Positions 1 to 10,074 of a stretch of 64,000 nt of DNA are shown here, in pieces. This stretch comes from Phallus indusiatus (Eukaryota > Basidiomycota > Agaricomycetes > Phallales > Phallaceae), in the NCBI GenBank assembly GCA_027605045.1, contig JAQFWX010000111.1, positions 1-64,000 of the forward strand, written 5' to 3'. The notes below the pieces were generated by a model that saw only the letters and a program-made list of their open reading frames with translations, was not told the origin of the DNA and ran no database searches. The position numbers and the translations under genes were made by a program. Position 1 is the stretch's first letter, and every line of letters starts with the position of its first letter.

Positions 1-2511
1 GGTTAGCTGAAAAGGCTGAAATGCTGCCTCAATCATTCGGACGGCGGTAAAGGCCAAAGACAACGTGAAGGCCATAGAAACTACATGCTCGATGCTCAGT
101 TTCACTGGAAAGATGAAACTGTCCCCCAACTCCAACCGATATCTCCCTTCACGACTGGTCGCACACTCGTTGGTGCACGCTCTTTTGCGAGATGGACAGG
201 TTATGGAAGCTGCCTACGAGATGAGGAAAATTATGTCTTTGGGCGTCATCTTTCACCATAGAACTATGCAGACGAATATTTCCTTGTTGTGTTCAATGCC
301 ATTCACAAGCACAGCAGATCCGATGATAGGGTCGGATAAGTTGGTAAACCAGGTGTATCCTGGTGATTCCGAAAGTGGCTTCTTGCTATCTACGTTGCAT
401 TCTCGACTACCTCCTCCAACCCGGCTAGCAGCGAGCCTTTTATTCACCGGGCGAAGATACCGGCACAAACGAACGGAGGAAATGTTTGACAGGCTCATCG
501 AGGCATGCTTGCTTCAGGGAGAAATAGTCATTGCCACGTTGTTATTTGTTCTTTTGGTAAAAGACTGGCAGGTTCGATCCGTCCTACGAGCTTCCGGAAC
601 CAAGATTGAAGCAGTGATTAACGACCCAGAAACCCAAGAACGACATGCCGAGTTGGGCTTCCCCACACCTCTTTTTACAAAAATAACGGCTTTACACCGT
701 CTCCATATCCCTTATCCTGAGCCAACGATCCTACAGAAGATTTTGCAGAGCATCCAACCGCATTTAGTTTTCACCAATACAGCAACAGATGACCACTTGG
801 CCTCTGTTGAATCACTCGCATTGTTGGCTAATTTGGTAGAAGATGGGAGTCTCCTTATGGGAATATTTCACTCCTTCTTCGTGCCATTCAGGATTGCCCT
901 CATGGAGCCGCGACGCATTATCCGATTACGATCCGTCACAAGGGCAATGTCCAAACCCTGCCCATTTATCGATATATTCATAATGTTCTTGCTAACCTTT
1001 GCAATAACCTACCATCTCAATCCCCCAAACAAGCCAATCTTTCTAATCCACGTATGCTGCCTTGTCTGGACTTGCGGTCGTATAATACCCTGCTCCACTA
1101 TGCTCTTCGACATCGCTTCTCCCCGTCAATGGCCAATCAAATCCTTGAACATATGACGGTTCGGAGGAAACGACCTTTAAAGCCTGATATTGTCACATAC
1201 AATATTCTTCTACGCTCTGCTAGTCTTCTAAGACGAAATGACATTGCTCACAGCGTTTTGGAAAAGCTGAGAGAGGTTCTGGGTGATTCGGACGATCATT
1301 CGTCTCACATATTGGAGCTCAGGTCGACGCAAAGACGACCAGGGCGCAACATTCCTAAACAAATTGTCACTGAAACTTTATCTGTTCCAGCGATCGAGAA
1401 TGCAGTTTCCGTCGTCGCCGATAATTATACCCTATCCAGCTATATCACGCATCTTGTTTCCACAAGTCAACTTGACCTCATGGTTGAAATCTTATTGGAT
1501 TTGTTCCCAATTTTAGTCGACTCTCCTCGTTTATGGCAAACAGATTCTCTCGTGTTCCAACAATCCGTTGAGCGTGCTGTTTCGTTCGGACCTCAAGTAC
1601 TGGCGGCAATGCTGAATGGATGCCAGAAGTCGGGGAAAGTTGGATTAACGGAAAAGCTGTGGCTATTGTCCAGAGAAGCTGAACTCGCCAGCTGGAAACC
1701 GCCGGTTAATTCGCAGGTCTACGCTCCTTGGTGTTTATCCATCGAAGCCTATACGTCAGTGATGCAGTGTTACGCTAACGAAACTAAAAAAGGACTGAAT
1801 GCTATCCGGGGGAGCCAACGTTCCTCTCTTCTGTCGGAAAATTATTACAATAATATCGCCCATATGAATAAACCTAAGCATGTCGTGAGAGGGTGGGCAT
1901 GGTTTATCCCGCAATCGCAGGGAGATGAGGCCCCCCTTAACAACCTTCGTCATGGAGCTTCGAAGATTATGGCGTGGAATCTATTCAAACATATGCTTAA
2001 TGCTAGACAAGGCTTGACTCAGAGCGGGATTTTGCAAGAAGATATTCCTGCTGAATGGCGCGTTCAACTGGAAGGCTTGGAATGGCCCATTCCTGACGCA
2101 CGGTTCTTCAACGCTCTTTTGGGTGTCTTTGGCCGTCGTTATGCAATGCAATACAGAGGACGGGCCTCTTCGAAACGGAGCCAGTGGAAAAGATTATTGC
2201 GTGTTGCACATGAAAAACACGGGCGCGGCGAGCCAACGACAACAATCTATGATCCTCGGCTTGTCGAAATTGCTTCTATTCTCGCTATTTATGGCTACGC
2301 TCTTCCTTTAGGCTTCCGGAGGGTGCTGGTAGGTCGTTACCCAGTCGTTGTCCATCGGGACATTGTTCGTAAACGGGAGATTACACCCGAGGCCAATCCG
2401 CTCCTCCCGATAGTATTCAACCCCTTCGCACTTCCGATCCTTAAGACTCGGGGTCTGACTCTTCCTCGGAGATGCAACACGTCGAGGAAACGACGGAGGC
2501 GTTGTAGATAG
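1..2511 (+). CDS. PPR-like (helical repeat) protein, 5' end outside the window
   Basis: Two reading frames join into one protein. The first (frame 2) is open from about position 20 to 835. The second (frame 1) runs from 892 to the stop at 2511. Removing a GT..AG intron at 836-891 (56 bp) joins them in phase. The protein looks like a string of paired helices: segments such as SYNTLLHYAL, PDIVTYNILLRSASLL and VLAAMLNGCQKSGKVG resemble pentatricopeptide repeats. Known members of this family bind organellar RNA, and most fungal ones act in mitochondria. No convincing in-frame ATG is seen near the left edge, so the start, and any mitochondrial presequence, probably lies upstream of the window. The C-terminus is basic (RKRRRRCR). 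I cannot say which PPR protein this is; its RNA target is unknown. Confidence 0.7.
836..891 (+). other. Intron in the PPR-like gene
   Basis: GTAGAA..CATTCAG, 56 bp. Removing it moves the reading frame from 2 to 1 and joins LLANL to DCPHGAATHY without a stop. The length is typical for this window. Confidence 0.7.
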
Positions 2512-2534
2512 TTATTAAAAAAAGGATATATGTA

Positions 2535-3155
2535 TTATGATGCTGTATCCCCAGTACTTTTTAGATATACAGTCCACACTAATCTTTCCGCTGTCCTCTC
2601 TTTATGTTCTTTTGCACAATCCCGCAGAGATTCAATAATATTATCCACCTTGCGTTCCCGTTCCCGTGGAGGCAAGACAGGCGCATCCTTTTTGGGTGCA
2701 AGAATTAGATCCACGAGATGACCCTTCTGCAAATGTCGCCTGACTTCCTTGAGCTTAACCATCAGATCGTTTTCATTAACGGTCCAGGTCATTTGAACCT
2801 CTTTCGGCTTTCGAGACTTTTTGGCAGTCTGTTTTTGTGTTTTTTCCCGGGTATAGGCACTTCTTCCGTCAATGACTTTGACAATGCACTCTTCTTTATT
2901 GACTAATTGGACGTAGTGGGTCTTCCGCTCTATGCTGGCAAGGACATATTGAAGCGGCACCCATCGTGAAAGCTTCCCCTGTTCGTTGACCACGCGAACT
3001 ATGGTGCAGTTTTTCTTGATGTCTTCATTCCGCGCAAGATCGTAGCTTGCATATCTGAACAGCAAAGGGCCCACATTGGGCCTAAAAAGCGGGATTTCGG
3101 CTCGACACCATGACCTTGGTGATTTTAGGAAGGAACTGCATAGTAGCATGGCCAT
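2535..3155 (-). CDS. Mitochondrial translation initiation factor IF-3
   Basis: A single-exon frame of 206 aa. The N-terminus (MAMLLCSSFLKSPRSW, then basic) looks like a mitochondrial presequence. The IF-3 N-domain follows (RNEDIKKNCTIVRVVNEQGK, then VPLQYVLASIERKTHYVQLV) and then the C-domain (KEVQMTWTVNENDLMVKLKEVRRHLQKGHLVDLIL), which carries the typical alternating charged helix. IF-3 keeps ribosomal subunits apart and checks start-codon selection; the mitochondrial form (Aim23 in yeast) works on the mitoribosome. It is convergent with the PPR-like gene, with stops 24 bp apart. The linker between the domains is lysine-rich (KTQKQTAKKSRKPK). Assignment is by family pattern and is fairly secure. 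Confidence 0.85.
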   Translation of the reverse strand: MAMLLCSSFLKSPRSWCRAEIPLFRPNVGPLLFRYASYDLARNEDIKKNCTIVRVVNEQGKLSRWVPLQYVLASIERKTHYVQLVNKEECIVKVIDGRSAYTREKTQKQTAKKSRKPKEVQMTWTVNENDLMVKLKEVRRHLQKGHLVDLILAPKKDAPVLPPRERERKVDNIIESLRDCAKEHKERTAERLVWTVYLKSTGDTAS

Positions 3156-3623
3156 GGGGTGTTTAACTGTTTATAAAATCAAGGTTAAACAAAGCAGTAT
3201 AGTAACATAGAGCTTACTGGGTATACTAGCGACAAAATCTATCTGGGCCAGCCGACATTGGTTATGCGTGTGACGCGTGACGCGTGACACTCTGCGTGTA
3301 TAAAAAGTCGCTCTTTTTTCCTTGGCTTCACGCGACATCTTGTCTCTTTCCTTAACCCATGTGGTAAGTGTCTTGTCAATTTTTTTCTGGGAGATGAAAA
3401 AACCGCCTTATGGAAAGTAAGGAACCATTTGGTTTCTTACGATGCTTTCCTTTTTATGTCATAGTTAGACTGACATGCTCATTCTCGATTTTCAACTGGT
3501 CAACAATTGCTGACAATTTTTTAATAGGTTCCGTGCTATGATTTGTAGCCTAATCACTTCATGTTACTATTAGGAGTTATTATTATATGTTTGCTATTCT
3601 ATCAATATGATAAAATTGTCTAG
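3156..3623. other. Promoter region between IF-3 and FLX1, with a possible tiny spliced transcript
   Basis: It holds the upstream region of the IF-3 gene (minus strand) and the 3' flank of FLX1. On the plus strand a TATA-like box (GTATAAAAAG, about 3298) is followed by a pyrimidine-rich stretch and ATGTG directly before GTAAGTGTC at 3364. An acceptor TTTTTTAATAG lies at about 3520-3530. Spliced, this would encode only 16 codons (starting MWFRAMIC). No known product was recognised. Confidence 0.3.
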
Positions 3624-4913
3624 TTATGTGTTCACCTGATCTTGTGCTCGTCGTGCTGCAGACCTCCGAAGAAGCCATGCAATGTTTTCATAAACAACAA
3701 ATGTTACGCATGTCCCGGGCAGAATTCGTACCAAATTCGTACCTAGCCCACGATAAAAACCAACCACTCCCTCCTTCGCCCATGTTCGCTTGACGGTCGT
3801 TCTTATGTTTGGATACAAGTGTTCTTCAGCATTGCTCTAAACAGTTTGTGAGGGAAGTTACTATGTAGTGTTATGAAATGTAAAGCACCTGAATTCTGGA
3901 TCGCACCACTTGGTATGGGTATGTAGCCGCTAGCGCGCCAACTTTGGAAACCCCAGACATGATGGTATAAGTTGTATTAGACTATAAATGCGTTGAGATC
4001 ATCGTCATCGTTGCTTGAAGCATTGACCCACCAGACGTTCGACTTCAGGAGTCCAAGGCTTGTTTGCTTTGATATACTGTCGTTTCTTTTGTCGAAAGGC
4101 CCATCGCTTCATCTCTTCGTACCCCATGAATTGCAGAGCACCGTTGCTCACACCGACTAAAGCCAGTAGAGTCCCTTTATACAAGCCTCGTATACCCTCG
4201 TATCGATGAATTTCCCTCAATCCATCTGAAAGACAGTCAGTGTCAGCAGGAACAGAGGACGGGAAATGCACGCACGCCATAAACCTCTATACGAATTCGG
4301 AGTATCGCTGTTCGTCGTGAACATACGCACTTTGACCACCCATATGGGATTCGTTAGAAGAGCGGTAGCGGCACCTTGTTAAAAACATTAAAGTGCATGA
4401 TAAAGAATATAGGTGCGAATGGGCGAACTTGCTTCAGCGGAGCATAAAAGCGTCCCTAGCGGGCGAGTTCGATCTGGATTATGGCCAAAAAGCTGCCTTT
4501 TGAGAATAGTGTAGCTAATAACGATTTAGAAGAACATCATCGTCCACGTGTCCATTGCAACTTACAAAAGAAAGTACAACCCCCAACTTGATGCATTACC
4601 AGCAATGTTTGGTCCAACTCCCCGATACAGTCCTTTGATGCCCCTAGCTTGATAAATATCTTTCAAGGACGTGTATATCTGACGTCCTATTCCTCCGCTT
4701 GGTTTGGATGTGGCGACTTGATATTTAATTTTTAATAAATCTAAAGGGTGCATGCACAAGACCGCGACGACGCCGGCTCCAGTTCCTGCGACAGCTTGGT
4801 CCTACAAGTATCGTCGCTCTAGCCCATATTGAGAATCTGAAGTATTTATTACGCACTATCGCGGGATTTGAGAAGAAGCTAAGTGCATCTTGCACGTTTT
4901 GGCTATGTGCCAT
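3624..4913 (-). CDS. FLX1: Mitochondrial FAD/folate carrier (SLC25A32/Flx1 type)
   Basis: Seven exons join in phase: 4913-4857, 4801-4566, 4496-4429, 4374-4285, 4225-4032, 3981-3889 and 3836-3624. The total is 951 nt, or 316 aa, normal for a mitochondrial carrier. The three carrier signatures are present: [25 protein letters not shown] and [12 protein letters not shown]. Each is followed by a GLYRGVGPN / [10 protein letters not shown] / [10 protein letters not shown] half-repeat. PIWVVK in the second repeat is typical of the FAD/folate/nucleotide branch of the family, which points to Flx1. The protein should sit in the inner mitochondrial membrane and move FAD (or folate) into the matrix. The start [11 protein letters not shown] fits the usual short N-terminus. 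It is divergent from the mS34 gene with 122 bp between the starts. The substrate is inferred from the signature, not proven. Confidence 0.85.
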
Positions 4914-5035
4914 AAATTGAGCACTCAGCAGAGATGACTCAATGAGGTCACCGTTTAAAATTTGCCCACATACTAAAATAGGCAAACTTCAGCTGACTCA
5001 GCTTCATTGTACGCCTTCATCACCTTCAAATCGAC
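4914..5035. promoter_or_regulatory. Shared divergent promoter, FLX1 / mS34
   Basis: Only 122 bp separate the FLX1 start codon (minus strand, 4913) from the mS34 start codon (plus strand, 5036), so both promoters must lie here or overlap the neighbouring 5' ends. It contains two TGACTCA/GACTCAG-like heptads (about 4934 and 4993). No clear TATA box is seen. That the promoter is shared is inferred from spacing alone. Confidence 0.55.
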
Positions 5036-5502
5036 ATGGCCTCGAGTCTTCCTGGTACTGTCTCAAAACTTCTGGTTAAGCCGAACCCATTCGCAAAAAA
5101 AGGCCAAAAAAGTCTTTTTGAAATGCTTTCATCATTACCTAACGACGGTGTGGGCTCGCGTGTTGCACAAACAAGATGGATAAAGCAGGGAGCTCCCAAT
5201 TCGTTTTGGGAAGTAACGAAAGTCAAACTTAAGCATGAAGGGCAACATGGAAAAGCTTGGGGAAAATTGTACTGGCGTGGTACGCAAATTTATACTACTC
5301 TGCGTCGAAATGGTCTTTCTCACCGTGTTCGATAGGCAAACCGGCTGAAACTATAAAAGGACGCGTTCCTGAGCACGAGAGACTCATTCCCGGGGGATTA
5401 AAATATGGATGGACTGCAGTTCAATCTCAAAAGCCACCAAACTCGGATTCCGTTCAACATTCCGCACCTCCAAACTCAACCCAGCCTCCATCATCAGACT
5501 AG
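5036..5502 (+). CDS. Mitochondrial small ribosomal subunit protein mS34 family
   Basis: Exon 1 is 5036-5279 and exon 2 is 5336-5502, with a 56-bp intron (GTACGC..GATAG). Together they give 136 aa. The core (SLFEMLSSLPNDGVGSRV, then WIKQG..SFWEVTKVKLK, then GQHGKAWGKLYWRGK) follows the layout of human MRPS34, where LLGRLP..GLGRLV, W..CYWRLTRVR and DHGKAWG occur in the same order. The family is a structural part of the mitoribosomal small subunit. The C-terminus is short and polar (SAPPNSTQPPSSD). It is divergent from FLX1, another mitochondrial gene. Family assignment is by recalled pattern. Confidence 0.75.
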
Positions 5503-7260
5503 ATATTCGACTTCATCACAAGCAATGTTATTATATCATACGTTTTTGTTTCAATAAATTTCCAACGGCTCTCTCAGTAAGTCTAACCGTCTCAGTCATT
5601 CGGATAAGGATGAGAAGAAATTTCGTTACAAATCTTTCACGCAATGTCATTTTCGGAGTAAGTACCATTATGACCGCAGAGTTCATTTTCTCACTAAATA
5701 AACAATGTAGACATCCTCTTTGACGCCTTTTTTCATCGAAGATTTGCTGAAATTAGATTGACATTATATGCCATGCTCCGAATGCTACAGATATCATTTG
5801 TCAAAGCTAATCATGTTCGACGTATATAAGTCAAGAGTCGATACCTCAGTTCTGTGCTATATCGCCTTCCTCCTTCCGTATATTGTCATGCTTGGAGATC
5901 CTTGCTTACAATCCTGGTATCATCTCAGCTACTAATGTAGAAATGCATTTCGTAAACCCCGTGAAAACTTATTGCCGCTTAATCATTGTAGATGTTTATT
6001 CTTAGTGTGTGCAACGTGTCCTGGATATACATTAGGGCTATCAATATAATATCTTCAAATCCGAGTCTGAGGTAAGTAATGGATATGCTGGCCTATTTCG
6101 TGCTTACCGATTGGACTTTTCTAGTTAGCAACGGAGGAAGCGTGCTCTTTTTTCTCGCTGTTCCATATCTCGGCCCCAATATCAACTCCAACAACCAATC
6201 TCAATTTTCAGTTTTTTTGTTAACAAAAGCTGTATGCCGCTCTTCTTTATTTCTGAGAATCAACTTTCAATGATGTTCTTGTTTCTTAACATTATTCTCC
6301 AAGCGAGTCAAGGGCACTACTGCATCTTAACAAGTCTGTGCGCACAATAGCGCGCTCATCAAGACTTCTGCGATCAACTTTCAGCGGTGTTCTACCCAGC
6401 TACGTCCGTTGAGTTTTCCAAATCACCATAGTGGTGCCCGAATATATATATATCAGTGGGCTGATGATGCCCTAGTGATTAGAAGAACCGTTGTTTTGTC
6501 TCCACCACTCTTACCTTCAGCTTTCATAGGGGAGAGAGGTACTTCTATCTTACACATTTCTGCTTGTAGAAACGGCCATCATGACTTCAACAATTTTCCG
6601 GTACCTATTATTAATCTCTTGGAGTGTAGCCTGTGTCCGTTTACATGGTTACTGGCCCCACGAATTCTTTTGCTTACATGACGCATTCAAAGACTATTAG
6701 CATTGGCACCTGTCAATCACAATGCATATCGCTTCATATTATCAGCATAGGAAATTCATCTATGTGCATTCTTCGGCCGTCCGGGTCTTTTGCGATCGTG
6801 TCTCACAGTGGCGCTCTAGTATTCAAACTGTTCGTGTCTTAGTTGAATCGGATCCGAGTGATAGAGCGTGGCACGAAAAAGGATCAGCGAAAGCGCTCCC
6901 AAAAGATCGGCAAGAATTACTCTTTTATTTTTATCCCATATGTACACAATAAATTTGATGGGCGGTATGAAAGTGAGTAAAATCATAACTCTATGATGGA
7001 AGCATCGCGTTCAAAGATGACTAAACATAGATTCGGAACGCGATTGGCTATATGCTACTCAATGTTATATCTTCGGGTGTACATGCTTATTTCGCGATCA
7101 CACGCCCAACTTAGAAATAACTACGGCCTATTTCAAAAAAGGACTGTAAGAAAATCTTACACAATAAGTGGCTAGCATATAAAGGTTTCGCGAATCAAAT
7201 CGAGATTTATCGACGTTAGTTTTGCCTTCAGTCACGTAAACCCGCAAGTCTGGTCTACAA
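5503..7260. other. Gene-poor stretch, 1.76 kb
   Basis: No supported gene. Short open frames exist on the plus strand (for example 6079-6273 and 6409-6681), but none joins into a recognisable protein. Some short hydrophobic readings, such as MFILSVCNVSWIYI near 5991 followed by a GTAAGT donor-like site at about 6072, could be debris of a membrane-protein gene like the one that starts at 7261. This is only a suggestion. Confidence 0.3.
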
Positions 7261-9019
7261 TGGACAATAACACCTTAAGCAACGGTACTATGAGCAATAA
7301 TACCGTAGCTGCTCTTTTACCCTCGGATATCTCGGGTCTTTATCAAGAGTGCGTCTATCGCTTATAATCGACTATTTCACGCTGATACAGTATGATAGCT
7401 TCATCACCCTCTTGATACTTTTCAGCAGCCTAGGTAGATACAGATCGCGTTGATCGCCAGCTCTGAACCATGTTTTATAGCATTGCTGGTCTACACAACC
7501 GTCATAAACCTCGACGACGAAGTCGATTGTATATGGTCGAGGCGATTTAGCCTTCCCGCGTTTCTATACTGTCTATCCCGATATAGCGTGATAATATCTC
7601 AGTCACTTCTTGTTGGTCTCACTTTATTACCGGCCTCAGCAGTATGTTGCCATTCAATGTTTAGGCATGAAGTTTTAATTCACGCAACGTCTCTAGTCGC
7701 TCACGTAGGTATCGAATAACGTATGGTTCCAGCCGTGATCAGCTGACAGCTCGTTTAGTACTTGTAACTTAATAGCGAACCTGTATAATGCTATCTCCTT
7801 CCTTCCTTATATCGGTGTTCAAGGTTGTTGTTGTCCCACATTCAGACTGTTTTTCGATGCTAATTGTTACCAGGTTTGTTGGTTGCTAGAGGATACTCCC
7901 TTTATCCAGGGAATATTTGGGTCGCTTTGGGACTGGGGATATCTTTCTTCATTGGTGTTTTCTTCGGAATTTATGGTAGGTCGTTCCAACTGCGTGAGTC
8001 TGTGCATCTTATGTATAATGTTATATAGTTCCCGCGGCATTTCCTGGATGTTCATCCAGCTTAACGTGAGTTATTCCACTTGGCGTCCAAGGAACTCGCG
8101 AATTTACTAACCAATCCTTCAGTTGTGAGCTCGCTGGTTGCACAATATCCGAGTGACAGTTGATGCTAACCCCCTTATTACAGCCCAAGTCAAAGCGTTC
8201 AATCTGGTCGACATCATCTTTACGGTGCTGACTGACACTTTGGTCTTCCTTGTCACTGTTTACAAAGTATGGGGGGTGTGGAAATTGAGACGGCAATTAA
8301 ACTTGCGCGATCAAGAGTCAGATATTGGTGGTCTGTTGCTATCCCAAGGTGCGTTCTTCCCAAGCATATCTCACACACCATCTTACACTACTTTTGAAGG
8401 TGTTTTGAGATATTGGTTAGTTTTAGCGTATCATTTCTTATCAAGTCAATAAATCATCCTAGTTTTGTCCTATTGGTCACTCTAACTAATGCAATACTTG
8501 TGGAAGTGAGTCTATCCCATTTGACACGTATTCATCTGTCTAAACATTTGTTTTTCAAGAGAGGGCCGGTAAGACCTTTGATTTCGCTATTTCATTTAGC
8601 ATCAGACTAACCAATTCCAGCTTGACGCTACAAGCAATTTTAGCTACATGCAAGAAGCGTAAGCTATTTATTTTCGGCACATTATATTGTGATATTGAAT
8701 TGTTTCTGCTCGTAGGCTCTCCATCATTATATTGTGTCGATTCTCTCTCGATCTTCGTCGACGGAATAAACCTCAAATTGACGATGTGGTGCTACCAACA
8801 ATGTCGTTTTCAGTGCAAGGAGCCCGGAGTATGATGAGATATGTCCACGAAACATTCTTAACAGAGTTAGGAGAACCCACTGGTGACATAGAGGAGACCG
8901 ATGATACTCCGGAACAAGATATGGAATTTGAGACCGTTGAACTTCGGTGTGGGAATGGCCCAGGGAGCAATTCAGATTCTCAGTCCAGTCCGGTTGACTC
9001 TTCGAAGGAAGTAGTATGA
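7261..9019 (+). CDS. DUF6533-type multi-pass membrane protein, copy 1
   Basis: A multi-exon gene starting MDNNTLSNGTMSNNTV at 7261. A likely join is CAA GA|GTGCGT to an acceptor ending ATAG before CTTCATCACC, then CTA G|GTAGAT to TTTATAG|CATTGC. This gives DFITLLILFSSLALLVYTTV followed by INLDDEVDCIWSRRF and SLPAFLYCLSRY. That [L-x-DEV-x-x-IW-x-R-(10)-YxLSRY] pattern is the hallmark of the N-terminal DUF6533 domain common in mushroom-forming fungi. Further hydrophobic exons follow to 8700, then LDLRRRNKPQID and an acidic, serine-rich tail ending SSKEVV. A plausible layout is seven membrane helices with a cytosolic tail. Its function is unknown. Exon borders in the middle were not all resolved. 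It is convergent with a paralogue at 10075-11933. Confidence 0.7.
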
Positions 9020-10074
9020 AAATAGCTTCTGCCTTCTTTTCTTTTCCTTCTTCTCTTCCATATTATTGCTATTCTATTTGATCAGCCTGTTTTGCTTGTT
9101 GCATGCCACTGAAGTTATGTAATTATAGATCGAAAAAAAATGTTATCTCCCAATCATTAAACCTGTTTCCAACGACGACGATGTCTCAACTGCCAATCAT
9201 AGATTTTAGCTAGACCCACAATGAACGGAACACGGCGGGCATAATCCATTACTTACATAAGACAGAAGGCACCAACATCCTCAAAATTCGGACTAATCTG
9301 GAAGCGGCGTGGTTATTACTAAGTTTCAACTTTGGCACTGCTGTGCAACGCGACACAAAGCGATAGCAATCATCGCGACCATGCATTGAAAATTGAACTC
9401 AATAGTTTGTCTCCAGAATTTATTCTCGGCTCATCGGCGTTTAATTTACATCCCTCAGTGCTGTACAATTAATTATTGAATGTAACATGACCATCGAAAA
9501 ACAATGATAATTGATACCGTTTCGCGTTCTTACGAAAAGAACGGAACATTTGTTTGAGCGGTCCCTATCGATCAGGCTGGCTGACTGACTGACACGAGGC
9601 TCGAGCCGTCATTATTTGTGTATCTAATTGGCAATGTGCCTACTTTTCTTAAGCTCTGAGAAATGATCTTACACAAAATCAGAAGATCCGGATACCCGCC
9701 TCCACAAAGTTTTTTCTCAGGGGTTGGAGTATGATATATGTATACTAGTCCGAAGCGGGGATCATTGTCGAGGACCTTAAAGCTGTGCATGATGGGAGGC
9801 CAGGTCCACTCGTGGATTGTACATATTGCTTAAGAGCGGCTTTATTCGATTTGATAGAATGGTGTTAGTTCCCATTTCATCTCAGCATTGTACAATCCTA
9901 TGCGTTGTATTCATGAACATAATGAAATCAGTGAAAAAGTTCTTTGATCTCTATGTCCAGTGATTTATGAAATCTCTCAAAAAATTTTCGGAAACTTCAA
10001 CACGGCAGTGTCGTGCGCTCTACAAATAAGAATTCATATTGTGTGTTGGAAAAAATGCCGAATGGAGGGAATTG
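9020..10074. other. Intergenic stretch between two convergent membrane-protein genes
   Basis: About 1.05 kb, AT-rich, with no supported gene. It must hold the two 3' UTRs. Tandem GACT units (GGCTGGCTGACTGACTGACACG) occur at about 9577-9596. Confidence 0.5.

Noticed and set aside
1756..1953. Short minus-strand ORF in the PPR-like gene
   Set aside because: Lies wholly inside the long coding exon on the other strand.
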